64,000 nucleotides of DNA from Beduinella massiliensis (GCF_900199405.1 NZ_LT963430.1:3607894-3671893), one strand, 5' to 3'; positions 1 through 11,943 are shown, counted from the stretch's first letter. Notes: generated by a model from the sequence alone, not told the origin. Numbers and translations are program-made.

Positions 1-349
1 AGCGCGTGGAAAAGTCCTGCGCCAGGCGAACCATGGCGTCGTACACGGCGGTATCGCCGTGCGGATGAAATTTGCCCAGCACGTCGCCGACAATGCGGGC
101 GCTCTTGCGGTAGGGCTTGTCCGGCGTCATGCCCAGCTCGTGCATGGAGTAGATGATGCGCCGGTGCACGGGCTTCAGGCCGTCGCGCACGTCCGGCAGA
201 GCGCGCGTGATGATGACCGCCATCGCGTAGGAGATGAACGACTTCTTCATCTCCGTCTCCAAATCGATGGGAATCAGGCGCGGCACGTACTCGGCGCTGA
301 CCGGCTGGTTCTCCTCCGTGCCCGGGGTGTTGTTGTTTTCATTATCCAA
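1..349 (-). CDS. gyrA: DNA gyrase subunit A, N-terminal part (cut by window edge)
   Basis: Only the first 116 codons are present; the gene continues beyond the left edge. GyrA is the DNA-breaking subunit of the A2B2 gyrase that introduces negative supercoils. The visible peptide carries the conserved motifs [12 protein letters not shown] and [12 protein letters not shown] of the breakage-reunion domain; the catalytic tyrosine is not reached. In the quinolone-resistance region the motif reads HGDTAVYD, so the residue equivalent to E. coli Ser83 is Thr, as in several clostridia. The start is called as TTG at 347-349: a TGA lies three codons upstream in frame, a GAGGTG ribosome site sits seven bases before the TTG, and the nearest in-frame ATG lies inside conserved sequence. 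It follows gyrB by 58 bp on the same strand. Confidence 0.95.
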   Translation of the reverse strand, partial: MDNENNNTPGTEENQPVSAEYVPRLIPIDLETEMKKSFISYAMAVIITRALPDVRDGLKPVHRRIIYSMHELGMTPDKPYRKSARIVGDVLGKFHPHGDTAVYDAMVRLAQDFSTR

Positions 350-407
350 ACGGTTTCACCTCGCAGTAATTTTGCGGGATGCTTCAGGCCTAGCCCGAAG
401 CACCGGA

Positions 408-2662
<2,255 letters not shown>

Positions 2663-2702
2663 ACTCTTTTCGCCCCTTGGTCCAAATTTTTTCTACTATA
2701 TT

Positions 2703-2731
2703 ATTATATCAAAAAACATGCCCTTTTTCAA
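2703..2731 (-). promoter_or_regulatory. Sigma-A promoter of remB-gyrB-gyrA
   Basis: On the minus strand TTGAAA (2731-2726) and TATAAT (2708-2703) are separated by exactly 17 bp, about 40 bp upstream of the remB start codon. This is a near-consensus housekeeping promoter and explains transcription of the gyrase operon without an upstream recF. The surrounding 2663-2967 stretch holds no gene; besides this promoter it contains only the terminator of the preceding sialidase gene. Confidence 0.8.
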
Positions 2732-2915
2732 ACGCTTTTAAGCGCCTCTTCCCCTATGTTTTTGTCCGGTTTTATGTGCGAATTGCTCAGAAACGCGCGT
2801 CACGGTCAACAGTTATTAAAACAAAACAAGAAGGCAGTCGTCTCCGCCCCTTCTCTGAGCCAGATCCTGTGGATCATTGACAGGTGCAGCCGCGGTGCAC
2901 GGGTGTTCATGATAC

Positions 2916-2947
2916 AAAAAACGCGAGGATCCACAAGGATGCCCGCG
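2916..2947 (-). terminator. Rho-independent terminator after the sialidase gene
   Basis: On the minus strand an 11-bp stem (CGCGGGCATCC pairing with GGATCCTCGCG, one mismatch and one G-U pair) with a TTGT loop is followed directly by six T. It begins about 20 bp after the sialidase stop codon and separates importer operon A from the gyrase promoter. Confidence 0.8.
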
Positions 2948-2967
2948 CCTTCAAAGTGCCGTTCATT

Positions 2968-4116
2968 TCAATCGTATTCCATTGTGGGTTTCCGTACGCC
3001 CGTCGCCTTGCTGACCACCTCGCGCATCCGTGCCCCAGAGCTTACGGGCGCGCCCGCCAGCACGTCTTCTATCGTAAAGACGGAAAGAAGGATCTCACGG
3101 GCCTTATATCGCTCGTGATCGTACACCACGTAAATTCGTCCGTCCGGTCCCTCCGTCGCGTCGGGATAGCTGATCTCAGGCCGCGTATCCAGCATCAGGC
3201 CGCCGATCCAGCTCTTGCCGTCGTCCAGCGAGAGCATGGCCATCAGGTTATCCCGCCGCTTCCAGGGTTTCCTGTCCAGCACGTTGGTAGGATTCATGTG
3301 ATTGATGAGCAGCAGCTCCCCTGTGGATAGGCGGGTGATATTAAAACGGGAGTTGGGACCCGTGTGGCCAGAGGGACCGATCTCCTGCCACGTATGACCG
3401 CTGTCCTGCGAAAACGCCTGGCCGATGCCGCCGACGCAGCGGGTGAGCATCCAAAGGCGCCCGTCCGCAAGCTCCACGATCGAATGCTCGTCAAATACCC
3501 GCCCCGGCATCAGGATGCCGCTTCGATGGGCAAATGTCCTTCCCTCATCTACGGAAACATAGACGTTTGCACCCACCTCACGGGCTAACTCCGGATGCCC
3601 CGGTCCGGCAATTTTTACGTAATCGTCCCCCCATAGGGAACAGGGCATCAACCACTCGCCCGAGCGCGTAACCGTCGGCTTGTTGAGCATGATGCCGTTG
3701 GCAATACGCCGGGGCTCAGAGAACTGCGGATGTATTTCATCCGGTGCCTCGCACTCGCAGGCCCATACCCCGACGCGCCCATCGAACTGCCCAAACCCGG
3801 ACTGTGCCCAAAAGAGCCATAGCCTGTCCGACGGATCCCGCCAAAGGCACGGATCAAAGCAGCGCACAGCAGGATCGTCGTGCTTTACGACCAGCCAGCC
3901 GTCCGTCCAGGTCAGCCCATCGTCGTCGCTTCTTTCCACCTGTACAAAATTCCCGCACACTTCACCGTGCATGCCGGTATACCAAGCGGCGATCAGCGTC
4001 CCTCCCCGCGTCCGTTCGATCGCGGGTATCCCCTGCCACGTGCGGCCGGCAGCACGGTATTGCACTCCCTCCGGATGAAAGAGCAGGCACGCCGGGGTCA
4101 TACTTCCGGTATTCAT
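2968..4116 (-). CDS. Sialidase-fold (BNR/Asp-box) glycosidase-like protein
   Basis: The 382-residue product has a six-bladed sialidase-type architecture. Four Asp-box repeats are visible (SDDDGLTW, SVDEGRTF, SQDSGHTW, SLDDGKSW), and an early arginine-containing RTRGGTLIAAWYTG segment and a late GPDGRIYVVYDHER segment resemble the active-site strands of exo-sialidase-like families. It has no signal peptide, so it would act on imported sugar inside the cell. The start is taken as ATG 4116 with AGGGGA nine bases upstream; a GTG at 4134 lies four bases after the previous stop. It is the last gene of the importer A operon. Substrate is uncertain: sialic acid or another acidic glycan unit. It could also be a non-catalytic BNR protein. 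Confidence 0.75.
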   Translation of the reverse strand: MNTGSMTPACLLFHPEGVQYRAAGRTWQGIPAIERTRGGTLIAAWYTGMHGEVCGNFVQVERSDDDGLTWTDGWLVVKHDDPAVRCFDPCLWRDPSDRLWLFWAQSGFGQFDGRVGVWACECEAPDEIHPQFSEPRRIANGIMLNKPTVTRSGEWLMPCSLWGDDYVKIAGPGHPELAREVGANVYVSVDEGRTFAHRSGILMPGRVFDEHSIVELADGRLWMLTRCVGGIGQAFSQDSGHTWQEIGPSGHTGPNSRFNITRLSTGELLLINHMNPTNVLDRKPWKRRDNLMAMLSLDDGKSWIGGLMLDTRPEISYPDATEGPDGRIYVVYDHERYKAREILLSVFTIEDVLAGAPVSSGARMREVVSKATGVRKPTMEYD

Positions 4117-4135
4117 ATCCAGTAGTCCCCTCACT

Positions 4136-5707
4136 TTACTTCTTCATCACGCGGTCGTAGTACGCCTGATAGGCGGAAATGTATTCCTGCACGCCCATCT
4201 GTTCCAGCGTCTTGAGATAAGTCGCCCAATCCGCTTCCACGTCGCTCTCTCCGGTAACCCACAAAGAGAACATTTCCTTGACGTAGCTCTTGATGTCGGT
4301 TTCATAGGAAGAGATGAGGTCGTATTCTTCAGGCAGTTGATAGCTGGGCATCATCACCTCGTTAATGTAGTGATCGGCGTATACCTCGGACTGATGGTTC
4401 ATTTCGACCGCCCACTTTGCGCCGGTCGCCAGATCCCTGCAGTGCTCCTCCGCCTTGTAATAAGGGCCCATATTCGCCATGGTATACCACTTCCACTCGT
4501 CCCGGCTCGCGTACTGCGACGGAATTTGGTCGGCGGGCACCTCGGCAAATTGTCCGTCCTCCTGCTCGTACAGATGCGTTCCCAGATAACCGTCTGCGAT
4601 CTGGCTGCCCCAATAAGGATCGTAGAAGGTATCCAGCCAGCGGCATACGAGCTCCGGATTTTTGCAGGAAGCGGAAACGGCGACGCGGTTAAAGCTCCAC
4701 TCGCGGCCCTCTCCCATATGGGTTCGCGCAGAGCCGCTCAGTTCTGTATCGGCGCAGTACAGCGCGGGGAGAACTTCGAAATCATCGTAATTATGGTCGC
4801 CCAGAACCAGCCCCTTGCGCCACGCGCTGAAAACGCCGTAAAGCGTGGGGTTTGTGCTGCCCTTTGCGTTATACGTCGTGCTGTTCTGCGTGAATATTTC
4901 CTTATCGATGAGCCCTTCGGCGTATAAATCTGCGAAGTACTTTACCATGGTCTTATAATCTTCCATATAGGGTCCGTATTTCACTACGCCGTCATGAATC
5001 CATAGCCCCGGCAGCACGCCGAACCACGAATAGACCCCTCCGATTCTTGCGTCCTGTCCCGCATAGTGCCAATCAAATGACATGGGGATCTCATCCTTTT
5101 GTCCGTTCCCGTTCGGATCCTGATCCCGGAAGGCGATGAGCACTTCTTTGAGCTCTTCCACCGTAGTCGGCATTTCAAGGCCCAGCTTTTCAAGCCATGC
5201 CGTATTGATAAAATTCGCCGCGCCCGTGGTGTAATAGGCCAGGCCGATGGCCGGTAAGGCGTAGATATGGCCATCCTCCAGCGTGAGCATCTGCTCGATT
5301 CCGTCGTTGCGTCCGTCGTTCATCGCAGCGTAAAAATTCGGCATGTATTCCTTGTACTCGTCGAAGGGAAGCAGCGCGCCCAGGGACGAATAGGTGAGCA
5401 CCTCATCGTTGGTGGGCGCCGCGATGATGTCCGGCAGGTCCCCGCTCGCCCACATCAGGCTCCTTCGCGTATCGGAATCCGAAGGCGAAACGATCGTCCA
5501 TTCTACATGCACGTTGGTGAGCTCTTCCAGCCTCTGGTACATCAGGTTGCTTTCGTTGAAGTCTGTCTGGTATCCGTGGCCCACAAAAAATGTGATTGTC
5601 TGCTTTTCATCGGTGAGCCGGTAATCGTTTTTCTCGTCCGCTATCGCGGACGGGAGTGCGCAGGCCAGCAAGACCAGCGCAATCAGGGTCGCCAGGATTC
5701 GTTTCAT
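4136..5707 (-). CDS. Extracellular solute-binding protein, importer A (LplA-like)
   Basis: This 523-residue protein is a large type of carbohydrate-binding protein of the family-1 class found with LplB/LplC permeases. A signal peptide occupies residues 1-23; Cys16 in LLAC could be a lipobox, although a signal peptidase I site after AIA (residue 23) is also possible. Typical features are RLEELTNVHVEW, the calcium-loop-like DQDPNGNGQKDEIP and the C-terminal WATYLKTLEQMG. It lies downstream of both permease genes and 19 bp upstream of the sialidase start, so the operon order is permease, permease, binding protein, enzyme. The likely ligand is an oligosaccharide; which one cannot be read from sequence. 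Confidence 0.9.
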   Translation of the reverse strand: MKRILATLIALVLLACALPSAIADEKNDYRLTDEKQTITFFVGHGYQTDFNESNLMYQRLEELTNVHVEWTIVSPSDSDTRRSLMWASGDLPDIIAAPTNDEVLTYSSLGALLPFDEYKEYMPNFYAAMNDGRNDGIEQMLTLEDGHIYALPAIGLAYYTTGAANFINTAWLEKLGLEMPTTVEELKEVLIAFRDQDPNGNGQKDEIPMSFDWHYAGQDARIGGVYSWFGVLPGLWIHDGVVKYGPYMEDYKTMVKYFADLYAEGLIDKEIFTQNSTTYNAKGSTNPTLYGVFSAWRKGLVLGDHNYDDFEVLPALYCADTELSGSARTHMGEGREWSFNRVAVSASCKNPELVCRWLDTFYDPYWGSQIADGYLGTHLYEQEDGQFAEVPADQIPSQYASRDEWKWYTMANMGPYYKAEEHCRDLATGAKWAVEMNHQSEVYADHYINEVMMPSYQLPEEYDLISSYETDIKSYVKEMFSLWVTGESDVEADWATYLKTLEQMGVQEYISAYQAYYDRVMKK

Positions 5708-5747
5708 GGGGATACCTCCTCTTTTTTTATCGACGGGCAGCGCCCGC

Positions 5748-6653
5748 TTAACCCTTGACCGAGCCGATCATCACACCCTTGACGAAAAACTTTTGCAGGA
5801 AGGGGTAAAGGATCAGCATGGGGAGGCTGGATACGATCACCAGCGCGTATTTCAGCGATTCTGCCAGATTTAAAAATTCAAATGCTTCCTCCATCGCCGA
5901 TATATCGGTGATGTTTTCGGTGTTCATGCTGCCCTGCACCAAAATCTCCCGCAAAATGAGCTGCAGAGGGTAGCGCTTGCGTTCGGTCAGATAGATCAGG
6001 GCGTTATAGTAGCTGTTCCAGTGCCCCACCACGCTGTACAGGCACAGCACGCCGATAATCGGGGTGCTTAGGGGGATCACCACAGAAAGAAAGTAGCGGA
6101 TAGGGGTGCACCCGTCTAGCTTCGCCGCCTCGTCCAGTGCATCTGGAATGCTGCTTTGCATAAAGGTGCGGGCGATAATCAGGTTATAGCCGCTGATCAT
6201 TCCGGGGAGCACCAGCGCCCAAATGGTGTTGAGCATGCCTAAATTGCGGATGTTGAAGTACGTGGGGATAAGTCCGCCGGAAAAATACATGGTGAAGAGA
6301 ATTGCCAGCATACATGCCCGGGAACCATATAGCCTTCTGCGCGAAAAGACGAACGCTGCGGTCAGCGTGGCGGTGAGCGAAAGCGCCGTCCCCACCAGCG
6401 TGTATACGACGGTGTTGCCGTAAGCCGTCCAGATGTTTGCGTTTTTAAACACCATTTCGTACGCCTTGAACGTGGGGTTGGAGGGCAGCAAAAGCACCCT
6501 GCCGAGCATGACGTCGTTCGGGGAGGAAAAGGACGCAATCAGGATAAAATAGATCGGGAACAGCGTGAGGAGCACGAAAAAGAAAATCAACACGTACGTA
6601 ACCGCAAAGTAGAGCTTATCGCCTCTCGACAGACCCCTGATTTTTCGAATCAT
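5748..6653 (-). CDS. Carbohydrate ABC permease, importer A (LplC/YtcP-like)
   Basis: This is an inner-membrane permease with about six hydrophobic segments and the EAA coupling motif (DALDEAAKLDGC, followed by FLSVVIPLS) that docks the ATPase. It ends in the hallmark FFVKGVMIGSVKG of CarB/LplC-type permeases. The start is placed at 6653, where AGGGGGA precedes the ATG by six bases; an upstream in-frame GTG at 6674 would overlap the preceding gene and has no ribosome site. It is cotranscribed with the permease upstream and the binding protein 40 bp downstream. No ATPase gene is nearby. Confidence 0.92.
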   Translation of the reverse strand: MIRKIRGLSRGDKLYFAVTYVLIFFFVLLTLFPIYFILIASFSSPNDVMLGRVLLLPSNPTFKAYEMVFKNANIWTAYGNTVVYTLVGTALSLTATLTAAFVFSRRRLYGSRACMLAILFTMYFSGGLIPTYFNIRNLGMLNTIWALVLPGMISGYNLIIARTFMQSSIPDALDEAAKLDGCTPIRYFLSVVIPLSTPIIGVLCLYSVVGHWNSYYNALIYLTERKRYPLQLILREILVQGSMNTENITDISAMEEAFEFLNLAESLKYALVIVSSLPMLILYPFLQKFFVKGVMIGSVKG

Positions 6654-6667
6654 CTCGATTCCCCCTC

Positions 6668-7624
6668 TCACCACAGCGACGTCTCGGTCAGGCGGCGCGA
6701 GACGAAATTGACGGACATCAGAAGCACGAACGTGACGACGGAATTGAACATATCGACGGCGGCCGAGAAGCTGTATTCGGTCTTTTGCAGCCCCATTTTA
6801 TAGGCGTAGGTCGCCAGCGTCTCGGACGTAGACAGGTTCAAATCCGTCTGCATCAGGAATACCTTTTCAAATCCCACGTTTACCAAACTTCCAAAGCGCA
6901 TGATCAGCAGGATGATGAACGTGGGGATGATGCTCGGTATGTCGATATGCCAAAGCCGTTTCAGCCGGCCTGCACCGTCCACCATCGCAGCCTCGTGCAG
7001 CGAATGATCGACCGAGCAGAGCGCCGCCATGTAGATGACGGCATTCCAGCCCGTGTTCTGCCAGATATCAGACCACACGTAGAGGTGCGGAAACATCGAT
7101 GATACCCCGAAGAAGTTAATCGTCGTCCCCGAAATCGCCTTCAGGAAATAATTGACGACGCCGTAACTGGGCGACAGAAAGAGCTTGAGCATGCCCACGA
7201 TGACCACCGTCGAAATAAAATGTGGCGCATAGGTGACCGTCTGGATGCTCTTTTTGAGCCGTTCCCCTGGCAGGCTGTTGAGCAGCAGCGCGAACAGGAG
7301 CGGAAAGGGCATGCCCACCAGCAGTGAATAGACGCTGAGCGTCAACGTGTTCTTCAAAGCCGGGAAAAACTGCCTGCTGCTAAAAAGGCGCTGAAAGTGC
7401 TTCGTACCCACGTATTGGCTGCCTTCAAAGCCAAGAAAGGGGTTATAGTCCATAAACGCCATGCGAAGTCCGTACATCGGCAGGTACTTAAAGAGGAGGA
7501 AGTACGCCATAATCAGCGTCATGAGCAGGTAAAGCTGCCAGTTTGCTTTCAGGTATCCCCGGTAAAAGGACGCTGGCCGCCCTTTCATCCGCCTTGCTGT
7601 GTTCGCGCTGTTGCGTCGCGTCAT
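6668..7624 (-). CDS. Carbohydrate ABC permease, importer A (LplB-like)
   Basis: This is the first gene of the importer A operon, encoding a six-segment membrane permease of the LplB/YteP type. It shows FKYLPMYGLRMAF near the N-terminus and the EAA loop SLHEAAMVDGAGRLKRLWHIDIP in its second half. Start choice is uncertain: ATG 7624 follows AAGGTG, whereas ATG 7648 follows AAGGGG; the extra eight residues look like translated ribosome-site sequence, so 7624 is preferred. Its 3' end lies 14 bp before the second permease. Expression probably depends on the divergent AraC-type regulator, through the repeats at 7701-7761. Confidence 0.92.
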   Translation of the reverse strand: MTRRNSANTARRMKGRPASFYRGYLKANWQLYLLMTLIMAYFLLFKYLPMYGLRMAFMDYNPFLGFEGSQYVGTKHFQRLFSSRQFFPALKNTLTLSVYSLLVGMPFPLLFALLLNSLPGERLKKSIQTVTYAPHFISTVVIVGMLKLFLSPSYGVVNYFLKAISGTTINFFGVSSMFPHLYVWSDIWQNTGWNAVIYMAALCSVDHSLHEAAMVDGAGRLKRLWHIDIPSIIPTFIILLIMRFGSLVNVGFEKVFLMQTDLNLSTSETLATYAYKMGLQKTEYSFSAAVDMFNSVVTFVLLMSVNFVSRRLTETSLW

Positions 7625-7700
7625 GATGCCACACCTTTCCTTCCACATGCCCGCCCCTTGCTGAAGCGGCGGAAACAGCGTAGCAGGGAAAAAGGTGTTT

Positions 7701-7761
7701 TGTCAATTTACAATATTTTTTGTGCGTTTAATTCTGTCAATTTAGGGTTTTATACAGAATT
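7701..7761. promoter_or_regulatory. Candidate operator: direct and inverted repeats between importer A and its regulator
   Basis: TGTCAATTTA occurs twice as a direct repeat, at 7701-7710 and 7735-7744, 34 bp apart. Overlapping the second copy is a perfect inverted repeat AATTCTGT (7730-7737) and ACAGAATT (7754-7761). Read on the minus strand both direct repeats contain TTGACA, so they may double as -35 elements for the importer operon. AraC-type activators commonly bind direct repeats next to the -35; binding here is inference. Confidence 0.5.
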
Positions 7762-7784
7762 ATGCCCCGAAAAAATATTGTTGA

Positions 7785-7814
7785 TTGTGATAATCTGCGT
7801 TCAAATGTTATAAT
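7785..7814 (+). promoter_or_regulatory. Promoter of the AraC-type regulator gene
   Basis: TTGTGA (7785-7790) and TATAAT (7809-7814) are spaced by 18 bp and lie 33 bp upstream of the regulator's start codon. Confidence 0.6.
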
Positions 7815-7846
7815 GATCAAAAAAATTGAAGCGGTGATAAGGCGTG

Positions 7847-9964
7847 ATGCAGGCGATCAAAAAAACCTACAGGAGCTTTCATGCGCGCAAGCTGTTTCGC
7901 TACTTCGCAGCGCTCTTCGTAGTGCCCTTTGTGCTCATCACGCTGCTGATTCTCAACAACTTGTTTACCTCCTTCAGTCAGCAGGCCATGAAAGAGCAGC
8001 TGAGCAGCACGTCCCGCGCGCTGGAGCACCTGCAAATCTGGACGGACGCATTCAGGCGAATCGTCGCCCAGCTCGTAGGCGACGATTCGCTGGACCCGAA
8101 TAGCCTCAGCGCCTTCAGCGGGCAAAGTGCCCTTCAGACCAAGCTTCGCCTGCTGACCGCCTCGCACAGCGGGCTGGAATACATCTGGTATAAGCTTCCT
8201 GAGGAGGATCGCTTTCTCTCCGGGGACGATTCGCTTTCCATCGACCGTCTGAATGCGAACCGTTTCACCGTTCCCGAGGACCTCGCGTCCGGGAAGACGC
8301 TCTATGACACTCTGCTCGCGGGGGAAGTCGTCGTATCGCATGATCGATACAGGGGGCGCGACTGTCTGCTGTTCCCTTACTTTTTCACGCTGAACGCAAA
8401 ACGAACGATGCTGGTGTTTGAGCTGTGTGTTGAAAACATCCGTTCAGATCTTCAGGGGCTGTGGGGAAATTCTCGAGGCATGGTGCGGCTGCGGAGTTCG
8501 TCCGGGCGCACGCTGCTCTACCTGCCGGACGGCTACGAGGGAGCTTTTACGGCCGCTGCCACCTGCCCGCAGGGAATGAGCGAGCCATTCGCAACCCTCG
8601 CGCAGTACCAGGGCAGCCTGCCCAACGGCCAGCTCATCATATCCACCAGCGCCGCCGCGAGAGACTGGGCGATTGACCTGGTCTGCATCAACAACCTCGT
8701 AAGCCGTTTCAGGGTCATGCAGTCCGTAGCCCTCCTGCTCATGGCGGTCTTTTTGCTGGGCTGCTGCGTATGCATCGTGCTGACGGTTCGGCTGTACAAG
8801 CCGATTCGCTCCATCCGTGCCTGCATATCGGGCGCGTCGTCCCTGCCGGATGAAGCCTACGAGGACGACTACGACTACATCGAAAGCAGCATCGAGCTGA
8901 TCAACAGCGACAATCGGCAGCTCCGCACGGCGCTTCACGCGCATACGGAAAAGGCGCGTGAATTCGTCTCCTCCATGCTTTTCTCCGGGCACATCAAAAG
9001 CCTTGAAGAATTCCAAAGCGTCTACGGCTTTTGCGGCTACGTACCCACGAAGAGCCCTTACCGCATCCTGGCGTTGGACACCTCCCTAGAGCCGGCTCGC
9101 CGCCTACTCGGCACGCTGCGCGCCGCAGACAGGATTCGCCTGGCTCTCAGCACAGGCGTCCACTGCACCGTCTTTTGCGATTCGGAGCCTCTTTTGGATC
9201 TATCGCGGCTGCCACAAGGCGCAGGCCTGAGCCTGCCAAGCACCGAACTGGCCCAGGCACCCCTCCTCTGCGCCCAAGCATGGTTTTCTCTCTCGATGCA
9301 GCAGCCTGTTTTTTCCCCTGACCTGTGCGCGCTGGCGCTCTCAGCGGCCCCGGCCTGCGAAGAAGCCTTCCGCATCGCCTGCGAGCGCGGCGACGTCTCG
9401 GGATTGCTCGCTCCCGCCGAGACACTTGAACTGAGCGACCTTTCTGCCTATACCCGGGCGCTGGCTGCCTGTTTGCTTCAGCACATCGAGGTTCGGGAGG
9501 ATGTGACGCTGGACGACCCCTCTGTCTTTCATATCCCGTCTAGTGCATCCGCCTCTGAGCTGGAGTCCGACCTGCTTGCGCTCGCCGCCCTGCTCGCCAG
9601 TCTGATCCAGCCGGATGAAAGAGAGGAGGAGGATTTGCTCGGCCAGATGTATCACTACATCGCCAAGCAGTTTGATGCGCCTAATTTCTCCATCAAGCAG
9701 ATGGCTTGCGACTTTTCAATGTCCATCTCCGCGCTCAGCAGTTACTTTAAGAGCCATGCAGGCGTTCTGCTCAGCGATTACATCACGGAAATGAAAATCA
9801 AGAAGGCGATGCAGCTGTTGGAATTCAGCAATCTTTCCATTCAGGAGGTCGGGCTCTCCATCGGCTACTTCAACGTGAATTCCTTTGCACGACGCTTTCA
9901 CCAGATGACGAACATGACGCCTCGGGAATACCGCAGCCTCCACGCGGCCCCAAAAAGCGGATGA
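7847..9964 (+). CDS. Membrane-anchored AraC family regulator
   Basis: This 705-residue one-component regulator has a first membrane segment at about residues 18-40, an extracellular sensor region of about 250 residues, a second membrane segment near 290-312 (VALLLMAVFLLGCC), a linker region, and a C-terminal AraC DNA-binding domain. The last 100 residues contain two helix-turn-helix units (IKQMACDFSMSISALSSYFK; LSIQEVGLSIGYFNVNSFAR) and the family ending MTPREYR. Such proteins sense extracellular sugar and activate an adjacent ABC importer; here importer A is divergent and 220 bp away. The ATG at 7847 is used, preceded by AAGG; a GTG directly before it is an alternative. Confidence 0.9.
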   Translation: MQAIKKTYRSFHARKLFRYFAALFVVPFVLITLLILNNLFTSFSQQAMKEQLSSTSRALEHLQIWTDAFRRIVAQLVGDDSLDPNSLSAFSGQSALQTKLRLLTASHSGLEYIWYKLPEEDRFLSGDDSLSIDRLNANRFTVPEDLASGKTLYDTLLAGEVVVSHDRYRGRDCLLFPYFFTLNAKRTMLVFELCVENIRSDLQGLWGNSRGMVRLRSSSGRTLLYLPDGYEGAFTAAATCPQGMSEPFATLAQYQGSLPNGQLIISTSAAARDWAIDLVCINNLVSRFRVMQSVALLLMAVFLLGCCVCIVLTVRLYKPIRSIRACISGASSLPDEAYEDDYDYIESSIELINSDNRQLRTALHAHTEKAREFVSSMLFSGHIKSLEEFQSVYGFCGYVPTKSPYRILALDTSLEPARRLLGTLRAADRIRLALSTGVHCTVFCDSEPLLDLSRLPQGAGLSLPSTELAQAPLLCAQAWFSLSMQQPVFSPDLCALALSAAPACEEAFRIACERGDVSGLLAPAETLELSDLSAYTRALAACLLQHIEVREDVTLDDPSVFHIPSSASASELESDLLALAALLASLIQPDEREEEDLLGQMYHYIAKQFDAPNFSIKQMACDFSMSISALSSYFKSHAGVLLSDYITEMKIKKAMQLLEFSNLSIQEVGLSIGYFNVNSFARRFHQMTNMTPREYRSLHAAPKSG

Positions 9965-9998
9965 TCTGCCTTTTTTCGCAGATCATCCGCTTTTCTTC
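9953..9998. terminator. Bidirectional terminator
   Basis: A perfect 17-bp stem (AAAAGCGGATGATCTGC and its complement) with an 8-base loop is flanked by T-rich sequence on both strands. It overlaps the last codons of the AraC-type gene and serves both that gene and the convergent membrane protein gene ending at 10056. Confidence 0.9.
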
Positions 9999-10055
9999 TT
10001 GGATTTTCACGATCGACCGCGCTTCTTCCGCGGCCGCCTGCTGTCTCCCAGCTTT

Positions 10056-11909
10056 TCACTTCGTCCGTTTCCCCGCCGGCACGGCGAGCGCGTACGGAAG
10101 AAAGAAGATGCCGCACTCCATGACGCCGAGCATGTAGCGCATCTCCTGCGAGGGCGTGGAGACCATCAGCAGTGCCACCGTCGTAAGCGGCGGCAGCAGC
10201 GCCGTCAGCTCCCGGCCACGGCGCTTGAAGCAGAGCAGTGCGGCGCACAGGACCGTCAGAAACGCCCATAAGCCGCCGCGCCAGTAGATCGTGCGCAGCA
10301 CCGGCGTATCGCGCGTAAACGCCGCGAGCTGCGCCGTGATGCCTGTCAGGCCCGTCTGCGCGTACTCGTAGCTCTGCGGGGCGTTTTCCTCGTCCGTCAC
10401 GGCCAGCGTGACCTCGTAGCCGTCCGACGGCCGGGCGATCTCCCAGATGATGCTGTTCATGTCGAAGAACGCCGTCAGGTAGAGCTTCGGGTAGCGCAGC
10501 AGGTACTTGGCGTTCAGCCTCAGCAGCGCGGGCCCCATGTCCCGCTCGTCTACGTTGAGCACGTCATAGCCGATCTTTCCCCACGTACGGGAAATCGAGT
10601 CGGCGTAGTACTTGTCGTAGCCCGTGCGCCAGACGTCCATGGAGGTGATCTCCTCCAGCAGCGCCTGATCCTCCGCATCGATCTCCTCCCCGCTGGCGGC
10701 AACGGCGGCAAGCATCGCCATGGGCACCGAGTACTTGACGTAGCCGGGATTCCGCTGCATGTTCAGCATGCCGAACGAGATCACCTGTACGACCAGCACG
10801 AACGAGACGATCGGGCAGAGCAGCGCGGCAAAAGCCTTGAGCGCCTCCCGCCATCCGTGCCGCAGCTTTTGAAGAAGCAGCACCAGCAGCGGCGCGCACG
10901 CGCTGACGATGCCCGCGTGGCGAATCAGAGAAGCAAGCGTGGCAAACAGCACCATGGGAATCAGCGTGCCCGCGCGCATCTTCTCCTCGCGCAGCGCCCG
11001 CAGGATCGAGACGGAAAGCCCCAGGATCGCCATGCTGAACAGCACGTCCTTGTAGAGCACCTGCAAAAACACGTAGGGCGTGAAGAGCAGCACCGACAGC
11101 AGCACGTACAGCCTGCAGGCTTTGGCGGAGCGGACGTATCGGTTCAGCGTATCCACCGCGAAGTTGTTCACGCAGATCCAGAGGATCGCCTGCGCGAGCG
11201 CGAGCGGGAAGGGCGTCGCGCTGATCGTCGTCGCCCACTTGAGCAGGTACATGTACGTGACCGTGTGCCAGTCCGTCCACTCCTCGTAGTCCAGCTGCAC
11301 GGTGTCCAGGCAATACCTGATGTCGCCGTTTGTGTTCAGCAGCGTAGGCATCGCGCTGAAAAGGAAAGCGATGGTCAGCGCCGCTACCGCCAGCGTTACC
11401 CGGTAAAAGCCTGTTATGCGCATCGGCGTGAGCGGCAGGCCGTCGTCCTTTGCGTCCGCAAAGCCCGGCAGACCGAAGGCCGCGTACAGCACCGTGAAGA
11501 CGGAGAGCAGCAGGCATGCCGGGAAGAGCGCCCAGGCGGTAAAGGTCATCAGCGCGGTGAGGAGTTTGGCCGCGAACTGCCCCGTCTCGATGACGATGAA
11601 GGCGTCGTAAAAATAGTAGTCGTACACGTGGAAAACCGCTTCCGGCGAAAACAGCCCGCATGAAAAGAGCTGCGTGCCGGACAGCATCACGAAAAAGAGC
11701 AGCGCAAGCAGGCCAGCGCACAGCGAGCGCAGGCGGTTCACCGGCAGCAGGGCTTCCTGAATGCCCGCCTTTTTAAAAAGCAGCAACAGCCCCGCTCCGA
11801 AGAGCGGAACCATCGAAAAGAGCGCCGCGTCCGCGACGAGGGAAGCGTCCGCGAGCGCGGGCAGCAGGCCGCAGATGATAAAAAGCACGCCGAAAACACG
11901 ATTGACCAT
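10056..11909 (-). CDS. Large multipass membrane protein, GT-C/DUF6020-like
   Basis: This 617-residue protein has roughly a dozen hydrophobic segments and few soluble loops. A conserved-looking acidic loop after the early membrane segments ([14 protein letters not shown]) and the motif [22 protein letters not shown] in an extracytoplasmic loop resemble membrane glycosyltransferases of the GT-C fold and uncharacterised DUF6020 proteins. The start at 11909 follows AGAGGG by six bases; the open frame extends upstream without support. It is a single gene with its own promoter, divergent from mnmG. The role is unknown; transfer of a lipid-linked sugar to cell-surface polymer is a guess from fold alone. 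Confidence 0.6.
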   Translation of the reverse strand: MVNRVFGVLFIICGLLPALADASLVADAALFSMVPLFGAGLLLLFKKAGIQEALLPVNRLRSLCAGLLALLFFVMLSGTQLFSCGLFSPEAVFHVYDYYFYDAFIVIETGQFAAKLLTALMTFTAWALFPACLLLSVFTVLYAAFGLPGFADAKDDGLPLTPMRITGFYRVTLAVAALTIAFLFSAMPTLLNTNGDIRYCLDTVQLDYEEWTDWHTVTYMYLLKWATTISATPFPLALAQAILWICVNNFAVDTLNRYVRSAKACRLYVLLSVLLFTPYVFLQVLYKDVLFSMAILGLSVSILRALREEKMRAGTLIPMVLFATLASLIRHAGIVSACAPLLVLLLQKLRHGWREALKAFAALLCPIVSFVLVVQVISFGMLNMQRNPGYVKYSVPMAMLAAVAASGEEIDAEDQALLEEITSMDVWRTGYDKYYADSISRTWGKIGYDVLNVDERDMGPALLRLNAKYLLRYPKLYLTAFFDMNSIIWEIARPSDGYEVTLAVTDEENAPQSYEYAQTGLTGITAQLAAFTRDTPVLRTIYWRGGLWAFLTVLCAALLCFKRRGRELTALLPPLTTVALLMVSTPSQEMRYMLGVMECGIFFLPYALAVPAGKRTK

Positions 11910-11943
11910 GGTGCACCCTCTTACTGTTTCGATCCATATTTTC

